From contig CATOTG010000001.1 of NCBI GenBank assembly GCA_951813015.1, forward strand, positions 496,001-560,000: DNA of 64,000 nt, given 5' to 3'. The notes under the pieces are model-generated. The model made no database searches and was not told where the DNA came from. It worked only from the letters and a program-made list of their open reading frames with translations. The stretch is from an uncultured Thermoanaerobaculia bacterium. Its GTDB lineage: Bacteria > Acidobacteriota > Thermoanaerobaculia > Multivoradales > Multivoraceae. This document shows, piece by piece, positions 9,166-18,488 of the stretch. Made by a program: the position numbers and the translations under genes. Every line of letters begins with the position of its first letter. Position 1 is the stretch's first letter.

Positions 9166-9948
9166 ATGCGAAGGCACGAGGGTCTCGCGCGCCGGCTCGC
9201 CGACACGCCGCGCAGGCGGTGGCTGAAGCGCCTCGTTGTGGGAGGGTTGTACGCCGGGCTGCTGACCGCCCTGCTCGGCGCTTCGTCCTATCTGGCGCTG
9301 TCCAACTTCGTTCGGAGCGGAGTGATCGCCGTACCCGACCTGGTCGGTCTGAACGTCGGCGAAGCCGAGGACGCTCTGGCCGCCGCCGGCCTGACCGTGC
9401 GGCGGGTCGAACAGGACCGCCACGACGACACCGTTCCCGCGGGCCACGTACTGCGGCACGACCCGGCGGCCGGCAGCGCCGTCAAGCAGGACAGCGGCGT
9501 CGTGATTCACCTGTCACGGGGACGTCAACTCGTCGAAACCCCGGATCTGACCGGCCAGGTCCTGCAGACGGTTCAGGTCAGTCTCGCGGCCTCCGGCCTG
9601 CAGCTGGGCAGGAGCCGGAGCGTGTACGCGGAGTTTGGCGCCCCCGGCGCCGTGATCCGTCAGAGTCCACCTCCCGGCAGCCGGGTCGAACCCTCTTCCC
9701 GGGTCGACGTGATGGTCAGCCTGGCCAACCCGGGCGCATCGTTCGTCATGCCCGATCTGATCGACCTGCCGGAAGCGCCCGTGCGCTCCTACTTCGAGAC
9801 ACGCGGATTCCGCTTCGGAAGGGTAAAGTACGAGCCCTACGAAGGCGTCGAAGCCGGGATCGTTCTGCGTCAGTATCCGCTTCCGGGCCATCCCCTGCGA
9901 CAAGGCGATTCGATCGCCCTGGTCGTCGCCGCGCAGGAAAGCCACTGA
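9166..9948 (+). CDS. Membrane-anchored PASTA-domain protein without kinase domain
   Basis: 260 residues: basic N-terminus, one membrane helix (about 22-48), then three consecutive PASTA repeats outside the membrane (VPDLVGLNVGEAEDALAAAG; TPDLTGQVLQTVQVSLAASG; MPDLIDLPEAPVRSYFETRG), each ending in the typical G-x-V-x-x-x-x-P-x-x-G segment. PASTA units bind muropeptides or cell-wall precursors in PknB kinases and PBP2x. Here there is neither a kinase nor a transpeptidase domain. It starts directly after the rseP stop and precedes rpe. Role inferred only as an envelope sensor or scaffold. Confidence 0.88.
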   Translation: MRRHEGLARRLADTPRRRWLKRLVVGGLYAGLLTALLGASSYLALSNFVRSGVIAVPDLVGLNVGEAEDALAAAGLTVRRVEQDRHDDTVPAGHVLRHDPAAGSAVKQDSGVVIHLSRGRQLVETPDLTGQVLQTVQVSLAASGLQLGRSRSVYAEFGAPGAVIRQSPPPGSRVEPSSRVDVMVSLANPGASFVMPDLIDLPEAPVRSYFETRGFRFGRVKYEPYEGVEAGIVLRQYPLPGHPLRQGDSIALVVAAQESH

Positions 9949-9980
9949 ACCCGTCCGTTTCGCCTCAGAGAACCCGAACG

Positions 9981-10634
9981 ATGAAGATCGCGCCTTCGAT
10001 CCTGGCGGCGGACCTGGCCGACCTTGCCACCGCCGTCAAACACTGCGAGAACGGCGGCGCCCGGTTGATCCATGTCGACGTGATGGACGGCCACTTCGTG
10101 CCCAACCTCACCTTCGGGCCGCCGGTCATCGCCGACCTGGCGAAACGAACCCGGGTGGGCTTCGACATCCATTTGATGGTCTCGAACCCCGAGGTCCTCC
10201 TCGACCGCTACCTGGACACCGAACCGGCCTGGGTGTCGTTCCACCACGAGGCGACGACGGAACCGGTTCGGCTGGCGGAGGCGATTCGCGATTCCGGCGC
10301 CGGCGCCGGCGTCGCGGTCAACCCCGGTACGCCCCTGGACGAGGTCCTGCCCTACCTGGAGCACCTGGACTTCGTCGTCCTGATGTCCGTTCAGCCGGGC
10401 TTCGCAGGCCAGGCGTTCCAACCCCAAGTACTGGACAAGGCGCGTCGGCTGCACGCTGAAATCACGGCCCGGGGACTCTCGACTGCCATCGAGATGGACG
10501 GCGGCATCAAGCCGGGAAACCTCGACGAGGTGGCGGCGGCCGGAGCCGACGTGGCGGTCGTGGGTTCCAGCGTCTTCGCCGCGGAGAGTCCGGTCGGAGC
10601 ACTGGCGGCTCTTCGCCGGCAGGCGAACGAATGA
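9981..10634 (+). CDS. rpe: Ribulose-phosphate 3-epimerase
   Basis: 217 residues. Interconverts ribulose-5-P and xylulose-5-P in the pentose phosphate pathway. TIM barrel with the family motifs APSILAADLADL, HVDVMDGHFVPNLTFGPPV (metal ligands), FDIHLMVSNP, VLMSVQPGFAGQAF, EMDGGI and VVGSSVF. Start ATG at 9981. The stop TGA (10632-10634) overlaps an ATG that is the duplicated copy of the start of the next gene. Confidence 0.96.
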   Translation: MKIAPSILAADLADLATAVKHCENGGARLIHVDVMDGHFVPNLTFGPPVIADLAKRTRVGFDIHLMVSNPEVLLDRYLDTEPAWVSFHHEATTEPVRLAEAIRDSGAGAGVAVNPGTPLDEVLPYLEHLDFVVLMSVQPGFAGQAFQPQVLDKARRLHAEITARGLSTAIEMDGGIKPGNLDEVAAAGADVAVVGSSVFAAESPVGALAALRRQANE

Positions 10635-10797
10635 CGCGGCTGACCGGAAGAACCCTGCTCGCCGCGGGCCGGAGCGGACGTGGCGGTCGTGGGTTCCGGC
10701 GTCTTCGCCGCGGAGAGTCCGGTCGGAGCGCTGGCGGCTCTCCGCCGGCAGGCAAACGAATGACGCGGCTGACCGGAAGAACGCTGCTCGCCGCGGC
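10539..10797 (+). repeat. 129-bp in-frame tandem duplication across the rpe/BamD-like junction
   Basis: The segment from about 10539 to 10667 recurs from 10668 with about 5-8% substitutions. Each copy carries the 3' end of rpe, the overlapping stop/start and the first codons of the lipoprotein gene. Copy 1 holds the functional rpe stop; copy 2 holds the functional lipoprotein start (10760). The offset is 43 codons, so the upstream ATG at 10631 stays in frame. Confidence 0.9.
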
Positions 10798-11638
10798 GGG
10801 ACTCGCGCTCGTCGTCGCCTGCGGAGGCGTCAAGGACGATCCGATCCTCCGGTTGTCGTCCTCCGAAGCACTCGACATCGGCAAGCAGCTCATGGCGGAC
10901 GAGAAGTTCTCCCAGGCGCTCCAGCACCTCGTCCACGCCTTCGAAGTCGAGCCGAACTCTGAAACCGGCCGGGAGGGTCTGCTGCTGGCCGCCGACGCAC
11001 TGTTCCTGCGCGGCGGCTACCAGTCCTACGTCGAGGCAGAGCAGCGTTATCGCGACTTCCTGAACCGCTTCCCCACCTCCGAGCGCGCGGCCTACGCCCA
11101 GTTTCGTCTCGCCTCCGCGCTCGCCGAGCGGATCGAGAAACCGGACCGCGATCAACAGACCGCCCGCCAGGCGCTGAGCGAGTTCGAGAACGTCCGCCGG
11201 CTCTACCCGACCAGCCAGTTCGCCGGCCAGGCCGCCGGACGGATCGTCGAGGTCCGGAACCAACTCGCGGAGCACGAGTTCGTCGTCGGCAGCTACTACT
11301 ACCGATCCCGCACTCCGAGGGCGGCCGGCGAACGCTTCAGGGGGATGCTCGAGCAGTATCCGGACTACCCGGACAAGGACAAGATCCACGCCTACATGTG
11401 CCTCACCTACGTCCAGGTGCTCAAGCGGGCCCGTTTCGACGCCGGGCTGGATGTGGTCGACTATCTGCGTGACGCGTGCGAACAGTTGTGGAGCGAACAC
11501 GCCGGCAGTCCCTGGATCAAGAAGGTGCCTTCGCCGGAGAAGATCCGAAAGATGCGAAGCGACCTCCCGCCAGCCCCGCCACGGCCGGACCGTGGCGGCG
11601 AAGAAGAGCCCGAAGGCGACGATGGTCCCGGAAACTGA
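10760..11638 (+). CDS. BamD-like outer-membrane TPR lipoprotein
   Basis: 292 residues from ATG 10760. A short signal peptide ends in the lipobox LVVAC followed by GG, so the Cys is lipidated. The body consists of TPR units: KQLMADEKFSQALQHLVHAF, AEQRYRDFLNRFPTSERAAYA, ARQALSEFENVRRLYPTSQF, and the segment HEFVVGSYYYRSRTPRAAGERF near the end, close to the BamD pattern. BamD is the TPR lipoprotein of the outer-membrane protein assembly complex. An in-frame ATG at 10631, made by a tandem duplication, would bury the signal peptide behind 43 extra residues, so the internal start is preferred. It overlaps the next lipoprotein gene by 17 bp. Confidence 0.82.
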   Translation: MTRLTGRTLLAAAGLALVVACGGVKDDPILRLSSSEALDIGKQLMADEKFSQALQHLVHAFEVEPNSETGREGLLLAADALFLRGGYQSYVEAEQRYRDFLNRFPTSERAAYAQFRLASALAERIEKPDRDQQTARQALSEFENVRRLYPTSQFAGQAAGRIVEVRNQLAEHEFVVGSYYYRSRTPRAAGERFRGMLEQYPDYPDKDKIHAYMCLTYVQVLKRARFDAGLDVVDYLRDACEQLWSEHAGSPWIKKVPSPEKIRKMRSDLPPAPPRPDRGGEEEPEGDDGPGN

Positions 11639-12551
11639 CGTCGGTTGCCCGCGCCGCCGCGACGCGCCCGCGCGACGGCCCCCGCGCCTCTGCCTGGCGG
11701 TCGCGCTCGCCATCGTCGGCTTCAGCGTCGGCTGTGCCTCGACGGAGTCGCCACGCGAGTTGATGAACCGCCTGGCGACCCCGAACGAGGGTGTCCGGGC
11801 CGACCTCGCGCAACTTGAAGAGCGGGTCTCGCACCTCGAAGGACTGCTGGCCGAGACCGAATCGGAGAACGCCCGGCTGCGTGAACGCATCGCGGAAGTC
11901 GCAACGGCGCTCGAGCAGGTCAGGACGCTGGCAACCGCACCTCCGCCACCGGTCCCGTTCGAACCGCCCCCTCCCGCCCGGGTGCAGGTACTTGAGGTCA
12001 CGGAGCTCGACGACACGCCGGCGGAAGCGCCGGACGAAGCGCCCGCCGAAGCGCCGCCGGTCGGCGCCGCCGAACCGGAGGACGGCGCCGGCGGGGACGA
12101 AACCGGCGCGCCAGCGACCATCGCCGAGGCGGGACAGGAAGTCGGCGAGGCGGGACGGGAAGTCGGCGAAGCGGGACAGGAACGCTACGACCTCGCGCGC
12201 CAGAAGTACCTGAGCCACGCCTACGTGGAAGCCGAACTGGAGTTTCGGCGCTTCCTGGACGAGTTCCCGGACAGCGATTTGTCGGACAACGCGCTCTACT
12301 GGATCGGCGAATGCCGGTTCGCCCGGGGTGACAACCGAGGCGCCATGGCCGCATTCCAGACCATGCTCCACGAGTACCCGCTCGGCAACAAGGTTCCCGA
12401 CGCGCTGGTCAAGGTTGGTCGAACCCTCGAGCGACTCGGCGACACCCAGGGCGCCGGGCGCCGCTTCCGGGAAGTCTCGAGACGCTTCCCGGACTCCGAC
12501 GCCGCCCGCCTGGCTGCCGAATCGCTGTCGCGGCTGCAAGACGACGGCTGA
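11622..12551 (+). CDS. CpoB/YbgF-like lipoprotein: coiled coil plus TPR
   Basis: 309 residues. The signal peptide ends in GFSVGC|AS, a plausible lipobox. A coiled coil follows (LAQLEERVSHLEGLLAETES and on), then a Pro/Glu/Ala-rich linker, and finally three TPR-like units typical of the YbgF C-terminus (YDLARQKYLSHAYVEAELEF, ALYWIGECRFARGDNRGAM, VKVGRTLERLGDTQGAGRRF). CpoB coordinates Tol function and peptidoglycan synthesis during division. The linker contains a short repeat unit (Q/R-EVGEAG repeated three times near residues 170-188). It overlaps the BamD-like gene by 17 bp, so the two are one operon. Confidence 0.82.
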   Translation: MVPETDVGCPRRRDAPARRPPRLCLAVALAIVGFSVGCASTESPRELMNRLATPNEGVRADLAQLEERVSHLEGLLAETESENARLRERIAEVATALEQVRTLATAPPPPVPFEPPPPARVQVLEVTELDDTPAEAPDEAPAEAPPVGAAEPEDGAGGDETGAPATIAEAGQEVGEAGREVGEAGQERYDLARQKYLSHAYVEAELEFRRFLDEFPDSDLSDNALYWIGECRFARGDNRGAMAAFQTMLHEYPLGNKVPDALVKVGRTLERLGDTQGAGRRFREVSRRFPDSDAARLAAESLSRLQDDG

Positions 12552-12720
12552 GCGAGCGGGCCGCAGCGCCGTCGGGGATCTCGACGCCTTGGGCCGTGAA
12601 CATCACTGCGGGCATGGACCCGGAGGCCGGGGCCGCGGCGGTGTCGGGGATCTGGGCGCATTGCGCCCCTGACCCAACGAGTAACCCAACGTCAGAAGCG
12701 CCCCCCGGACCTCCGATCAG

Positions 12721-12729
12721 TGCTAGAAT
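12721..12729 (+). promoter_or_regulatory. Extended -10 element upstream of Fis-type HTH gene
   Basis: TGCTAGAAT matches an extended -10 (TGn then TAGAAT). No convincing -35 is seen, as expected for the extended type. It lies about 25 nt before the first possible start of the next gene. A GGGCGCA/TGCGCCC inverted repeat at 12654-12668, without a T-tract, lies between this element and the end of the CpoB-like gene. Confidence 0.4.
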
Positions 12730-12753
12730 CACCGTTTCGGTACCCAACCAGCC

Positions 12754-13047
12754 TTGAAGCAACGCAGCGCAGACGACGGCGTTCCCGAGGACGCGACGGG
12801 AGACTTGGGCGACCGGCTTGATCAGCTCGTCAGGCATCTGGTCAGCCAGGGCGTCAGTCTCGCTCAAGCTCGTCGGATCTTCGAACGGCAGTTCATCCTC
12901 GCTTCCCTGCAACTCAACCAGGGCAATATCAGCCGCTCCGCCAACAGTCTCGGCATCCACCGGAACACCCTGCGCACCAAGGTCCACGGTCTTCGCATCC
13001 AGTCGTCCGAGTATCGTCCATTCAGCAAGAGGAACCAATCGAAATAG
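12754..13047 (+). CDS. Small Fis-type helix-turn-helix protein
   Basis: 97 residues from a TTG at 12754; a second in-frame TTG at 12805 has a better ribosome site (ACGGGAGA a few bases upstream) and would give 80 residues. The C-terminal half is a Fis/NtrC-type HTH: FERQFILASLQLNQGN followed by ISRSANSLGIHRNTLRTKV. Fis-domain proteins bind DNA as dimers, and the domain also ends sigma-54 activators, but no AAA+ domain is present here. It stands alone between the CpoB-like gene and a lytic transglycosylase. Likely a nucleoid or transcription factor; targets unknown. Confidence 0.75.
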   Translation: MKQRSADDGVPEDATGDLGDRLDQLVRHLVSQGVSLAQARRIFERQFILASLQLNQGNISRSANSLGIHRNTLRTKVHGLRIQSSEYRPFSKRNQSK

Positions 13048-13254
13048 AACTCCGCCCCGGATGGTCGGCTGGAAAACGAGACGAGGTTGGCATACCGCTT
13101 GCTGCCGAGCGCAGGAAGACGATCCGTTGACCGTCGGCGAACGCCTCCAGCAACAAATCCGCTCCGCCGTTACCGGCCGGATCGTGCGAAGTCGAGAACG
13201 ACCGTCCTCACGGCGGCTACCCGGGTCGCCGACACACCGCACTCCACACTTCTC

Positions 13255-14010
13255 ATGCACCTTTCAAATGCCAGCACCGGCAAGAAGGCTCTCGCGGTCG
13301 CTGTGGCCGCTGGCGCCATTCTGGCCGTCTCGGTGCGGGATACGGCGCCCGGAAGGCAGCCCGGCACGCTGTCGCCGCCACCGCATCTTGCGGACGTCGC
13401 TCTGTTCGAGGAGATCCAGGCCTGGCTAGACCCGGCATCCGGCACGGCCACGGCCCGCACATCCCCGGACGGCCGCCCGTTGTACGAGAAGATCCGAACG
13501 CGGGGAGAGAGTTTCGCGCTCTTCATCGGCGCCGCCGACAAGGACGCGGTTCAAAACCTGCTGCGGCGCATTCCCTTCGGCGCCCAGATCGTTACCGTGG
13601 CGGAGCGTCACGAGATCGACCCGCTCCTCGTTGCGGCCGTCGCCCGGACCGAGTCCGCCTTCGACACGCTGGCCGTTTCACCGGAGGGCGCGCTAGGCCT
13701 GATGCAGATGATGCCGGCGACCGCCGAGCAGTACGGCGTCGCCAACGTGCACGATCCCAGTGAAAACCTGGATGCCGGGGCGAGCTACCTGGCCTCCCTG
13801 CTGCGCCGTTTCGACGGCGACCTGGCGCTGGCGCTCGCGGCCTACAACGCGGGGCCCGGAAAGGTCAGCCGCTTCCAGGGCATGCCGCCCTTCCGGGAGA
13901 CCCGGAAGTTCACCAACAGCGTGCTCCGCCTGTACGTCAAGCACCACCGCGCTGCCTGGGCGGCCGTCAATCCTCGCGGCCTCGACTTCGCCGTCCTCGC
14001 CGGCGGCTGA
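13255..14010 (+). CDS. Periplasmic lytic transglycosylase, SLT domain
   Basis: 251 residues with an N-terminal signal or anchor helix (KALAVAVAAGAILAVSV). The C-terminal domain is a soluble-lytic-transglycosylase fold: catalytic Glu in VARTESAFD, then SPEGALGLMQMMPATAEQYG, NLDAGASYLASLLRRF and LALAAYNAGPGKVSRF. The enzyme cleaves the MurNAc-GlcNAc bond of peptidoglycan to form anhydro-MurNAc. The start ATG at 13255 is preferred; upstream in-frame TTG/GTG codons would extend a region lacking family similarity. The 207 bp between the HTH gene and this start hold no feature I recognise. Confidence 0.92.
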   Translation: MHLSNASTGKKALAVAVAAGAILAVSVRDTAPGRQPGTLSPPPHLADVALFEEIQAWLDPASGTATARTSPDGRPLYEKIRTRGESFALFIGAADKDAVQNLLRRIPFGAQIVTVAERHEIDPLLVAAVARTESAFDTLAVSPEGALGLMQMMPATAEQYGVANVHDPSENLDAGASYLASLLRRFDGDLALALAAYNAGPGKVSRFQGMPPFRETRKFTNSVLRLYVKHHRAAWAAVNPRGLDFAVLAGG

Positions 14011-14120
14011 GCGCGGCAGAAAAGCCTGGCAACCCGGAGCGAGCGGACAAACGGCGCAATCCGGGCGTCCCCAACGGCAAACCGGCGAACCCAGCTCCAT
14101 CAAGGCCTGACCGGGCGCCC

Positions 14121-14199
14121 CGGCGTGCCATCCGTGCGCCCGCTGACGGGCGCACGAACTGGTTCGCGTGTGGCGCGTCCCCGCGCCACACGGGTTCGG
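14121..14199. repeat. REP/BIME-like two-hairpin element, copy 1
   Basis: Dispersed element. Hairpin 1 is CGTGCGCCCG-CTGA-CGGGCGCACG (14133-14156), flanked by GTGCCATC and AACTGGTTCGC. Hairpin 2 is GTGTGGCGCG-TCCC-CGCGCCACAC (14168-14191), then GGGTTCGGA. Related copies lie at 20724-20803 and 43890-43981. It lies between the ends of two convergent genes. Confidence 0.75.
14168..14191. terminator. Perfect 10-bp hairpin between convergent genes
   Basis: 10-bp stem with a 4-base loop and no T-tract, between the transglycosylase stop and the tatA stop. It is part of the REP-like element and could act as a two-way terminator or mRNA stabiliser. Confidence 0.45.
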
Positions 14200-14207
14200 A
14201 CCTCTGC

Positions 14208-14378
14208 CTAGGACTTCTTCTCCTCCAGTTCGGCGGAGTCGTCGCCGCGCAGGCCCCGCTTGAAGTTGCGGATGCCCTCGCCCATGCCGCGGCCCAGGAG
14301 GGGCAGCTTGCTGCCACCGAAGATGACCAGCAGGATGACGAAGATGACGAGCAGCTCCTGGATGCCAAAGGAGGGCAT
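14208..14378 (-). CDS. tatA: Twin-arginine translocase subunit TatA/E
   Basis: 56 residues. One membrane helix (ELLVIFVILLVIFGGSKL) followed by the amphipathic helix LPLLGRGMGEGIRNFKRGL, the hallmark of TatA/TatE pore subunits, which export folded proteins with twin-Arg signals. The start ATG at 14378 has GAGAGGAG upstream at good spacing. It stands alone; no tatB or tatC is in the window. Confidence 0.94.
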   Translation of the reverse strand: MPSFGIQELLVIFVILLVIFGGSKLPLLGRGMGEGIRNFKRGLRGDDSAELEEKKS

Positions 14379-14476
14379 GGCGTTCTCCTCTCGAAGTCGG
14401 CCTCGGATACTAGCAGCCCGTGGCAGAAGTCCGTGTCGCACCGAGAGTGGCCAGGTGTCCGCCCGGCGGAACGCCA

Positions 14477-15538
14477 CTACGTGCTGACCGGGGCCCACAC
14501 CTCGCGCAACCGGGGCGCCAGCTCGCGACCCTCGGGAAGAGCCTCGAGGGCATCCAGGAACCTGCGCAGCGCCGGCGGGATCAACCGCAGATAGCGGTCG
14601 CTGCCGACCGTGGCGAAGTACGCGAAGGTACCCGCGATCTTCAGTGTGCGCTGCGCCGTCGCCGCAACGTACTGCAACATGCGGTCAGAGTCCATGTGCG
14701 CGGCCGGCAACTGCCGGCGGCGTTCTCGGGCCGATAGCGTCAAGGTGTCGTTCAGGAGCGAGGCGAGGTCATAGCTCGGCGGGCCCAGCCGCAGATCCTG
14801 GTGGTCGATCACGACCAGCTCCTCGGGGCCGCCGTCGCGAGCCGCAGCCTCGGCGCGCAGCATCAGGTTCCGGGCCATGAAGTCGCGGTGACACGGGACC
14901 CTCGCCGCCGAATCGAGCCGCTCGCAGAGCGCAGAGCACACAGACCGAAGCTGTTTCGCCAACCCCGGGTCCGCAACCAGCCCCTGCGGTTCCAGGAAAC
15001 GCTCCCATGCCTGGTCGAGCTCGAACTTCAACAGGTCGCCATCAAGCGGCGGCGAGCCCAGGGCCCGAACCGGGTCGAGCGGCAGGCGCTGTATTCGCCC
15101 GATGAGTTCCCTGGCTTCCGCCAGTCGACGGCTCAGGTCAGAATCGGCGCCACTGCCGCCTTCCATCCACCGCTGGTACAGGGTGCGCGGGCCCAGGTCC
15201 TCCTGAAGAACCCAGACCGGAGGTTGGAGCGAGTAGTCATGAAGCCTCGGTGTCGGCACGGCGACCGATGCCAGCAGGTCGGCAGAGCCGACAAACCGCG
15301 CCGCCACGTCCTTCATCTCGTCGGGATAGGAGCAGACGATCCGCCGCTCGCCCGAGGCAAGACGCAGCCTGGCGTAGCGCCGGGCGGAGACGTCGCCGGC
15401 CAGCGGCTCGAACGAGACCGGCGCCCAGCCCGCCCCGGCAAGCGCGTCGCGTACGGGCCGCCAGGCAACCGCTTCGTCCCGCCGCGAACCCGCGGTGTCA
15501 CGATCTGCTGCGGTCTGGGATAATGGTCGTCGGCCCAT
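14477..15538 (-). CDS. AmgK-like sugar kinase, APH phosphotransferase family
   Basis: 353 residues from ATG 15538. Aminoglycoside-phosphotransferase fold: substrate loop VSARRYARLRL, VLQEDLG, catalytic loop PCHRDFMARNLML, and metal motif VVIDHQDLRLGPPSYDLASLLND. This combination is characteristic of AmgK, the anomeric kinase for N-acetylmuramate/N-acetylglucosamine in cell-wall recycling. A partner MurU is not seen nearby. The ATG shares the palindrome CCATGG (15535-15540) with the divergent start of the next gene, so the two starts overlap head to head. An alternative start 15 bp upstream (15553) exists. Confidence 0.78.
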   Translation of the reverse strand: MGRRPLSQTAADRDTAGSRRDEAVAWRPVRDALAGAGWAPVSFEPLAGDVSARRYARLRLASGERRIVCSYPDEMKDVAARFVGSADLLASVAVPTPRLHDYSLQPPVWVLQEDLGPRTLYQRWMEGGSGADSDLSRRLAEARELIGRIQRLPLDPVRALGSPPLDGDLLKFELDQAWERFLEPQGLVADPGLAKQLRSVCSALCERLDSAARVPCHRDFMARNLMLRAEAAARDGGPEELVVIDHQDLRLGPPSYDLASLLNDTLTLSARERRRQLPAAHMDSDRMLQYVAATAQRTLKIAGTFAYFATVGSDRYLRLIPPALRRFLDALEALPEGRELAPRLREVWAPVST

Positions 15539-15866
15539 GGAACCCCGGCTCAAGCAACTACTCGAAGAACTTACCCGGTCTCTGTGCGAGGCAATGGCCG
15601 AGTCGCCCGAGGTCCACGATCGGCTCGAGTCGATCCGGCGCGAAGGCTACACGCTCAACCTCATCCTCGATTACAAGAAGAGCGAGGACGACGATGATCG
15701 CGGGGGCGACAAGACCTCCTCGACCAGGCGGCCGCTGCCGCCACCGACGTTTCGCATCAACGGACGCGACCTGGCCTTTCTGCGGTCGCTGGGCATCGAC
15801 CCCACGCGCAGGACCCGCAGCCGCAGTTCACGCCGCACGGCCTCCGACGGGGACTCACGGAACTGA
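15537..15866 (+). CDS. Small conserved-looking hypothetical protein
   Basis: 109 residues. Not recognised. The N-terminal half is helical and acidic (LKQLLEELTRSLCEAMAESP, ESIRREGYTLNLILDYKKSE); the middle is charged; then a short folded segment FRINGRDLAFLRSLGIDP; and a basic Arg/Ser tail. No signal peptide or membrane segment. The ATG at 15537 lies in a CCATGG shared with the divergent kinase gene. GATAAT at 15518-15523 could be its -10, which would give a very short leader. The 3' end overlaps the convergent laccase-domain gene by 12 bp. Confidence 0.6.
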   Translation: MEPRLKQLLEELTRSLCEAMAESPEVHDRLESIRREGYTLNLILDYKKSEDDDDRGGDKTSSTRRPLPPPTFRINGRDLAFLRSLGIDPTRRTRSRSSRRTASDGDSRN

Positions 15867-16706
15867 TCGGCCGCCGCGGCGCCTCGGCGTGCGTTCCGTG
15901 TCCCGAATGTCATCCGTACGCCAGATGAACGCGTAGTTCCGGCCGGCGCCCGCGCCGTCGCGCCGGTAGCTCCACCACTCCGGATCGCAGCGAACGCAGC
16001 GACCGCTCCTCGAGGTGCGGTCCACGCCCAATGCGGCAAGCTGCTTCGAAGCCGCCAAGGCCAGATCAAGGTGCGGTTTGCGGCCCGGCCGGCGGATGAC
16101 GACTTCCGCGTCGCTCGCTGCTTCCACCTCCCTTGCGACGTCTTCGCCAACTTCATAGCAGCAGGACCCGATCGCCGGACCTATCCAGGCCTCGGCCGTC
16201 GCCGGGTCGGCGCCGCCGGCGCGCTTCATCGCGCGCATCGCCGAGGCGAGAACGCCCCCTGCCAGCCCCCGCCAGCCGGCGTGAACCGCCGCCACGCTCT
16301 CACCCGCGGCGATGAGCACCGGCACGCAGTCGGCGACGAAGACGGTCGCCGCGACGCCGGGGCGAGAAACGACCAGCGCGTCGCCCTCCCCGCTGAAGCC
16401 CGGTTCCTCCACCCGCAGCGCCTCGGCGCTGTGCCGCTGCTTCAACCAGGCGGGCGAAGCCCTCTCGGCCACCTTCACCTCACGCGCCAGGAGCCGAAAG
16501 GCATCCTCCGGTCCAAGCCCCTCAGCGTAGCTTCCACCGGCTCCCCGTTCTCCATCGCCGGCGCCCGGCAGCGCGCCGAGAAAGGCAGCCCGGACTGCTC
16601 CGCGGCAGTGGACGATGGACGGACTTCCCGGACAGCAGGCGCCGTCCGTCGGATGGAATCCGCGACGGCGACGCCTTCGGGACGCCGCGACCGAAGGGGG
16701 CTTCAC
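15855..16706 (-). CDS. pgeF: Laccase-domain purine nucleoside phosphorylase, PgeF/YfiH family
   Basis: 283 residues from GTG 16706. DUF152/YfiH fold: LKQRHSAEALRV, ADCVPVLIA, VHAGWRGLAGGVL (zinc-binding His/Cys set), AWIGPAIGSCCYEVGEDV, and C-terminal CVRCDPEWWSYRRDGAGAGRNYAFIW. The family carries out phosphorolysis or deamination of purine nucleosides, with older annotation as polyphenol oxidase and a peptidoglycan-editing role. The N-terminal 60 residues do not show the usual GGVS/SLNL pattern, so the true start is uncertain. Divergent from gatB with 33 bp between starts. Confidence 0.85.
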   Translation of the reverse strand: MKPPSVAASRRRRRRGFHPTDGACCPGSPSIVHCRGAVRAAFLGALPGAGDGERGAGGSYAEGLGPEDAFRLLAREVKVAERASPAWLKQRHSAEALRVEEPGFSGEGDALVVSRPGVAATVFVADCVPVLIAAGESVAAVHAGWRGLAGGVLASAMRAMKRAGGADPATAEAWIGPAIGSCCYEVGEDVAREVEAASDAEVVIRRPGRKPHLDLALAASKQLAALGVDRTSRSGRCVRCDPEWWSYRRDGAGAGRNYAFIWRTDDIRDTERTPRRRGGRSVP

Positions 16707-16739
16707 GTCCGGTAGCTGCTGTAGGATGCCGCGGCCATC

Positions 16740-18275
<1,536 letters not shown>

Positions 18276-18295
18276 ATCCGGGAGCGGCTACAGCT

Positions 18296-18470
18296 GGCGC
18301 ACCGACCCGCGTGCGTTCGGACTCCCTCTGAGCTGGCCAAGGCGATCGACCACCTGCACCGCTGCCAAGGCGCACCGACCCGCGTGCATTCGGACTCGCT
18401 CTGACGTGGTGGCCAAGGCGATCGACCACCTGCACCGCTGCCAAGGCGCACCGACCCGCGCGCGATTGAA
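18296..18470. repeat. Triplicated 73-76 bp direct repeat downstream of gatB
   Basis: GGCGCACCGACCCGC recurs at 18296, 18369 and 18445 (periods 73 and 76). Each copy contains GGCCAAGGCGATCGACCACC between these anchors. Copies differ by substitutions and small indels. No start codon with a plausible gene is carried. It fills the gap between gatB and the convergent TPR gene. Confidence 0.85.
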
Positions 18471-18488
18471 CTTGCTTTGAGTGGACTC

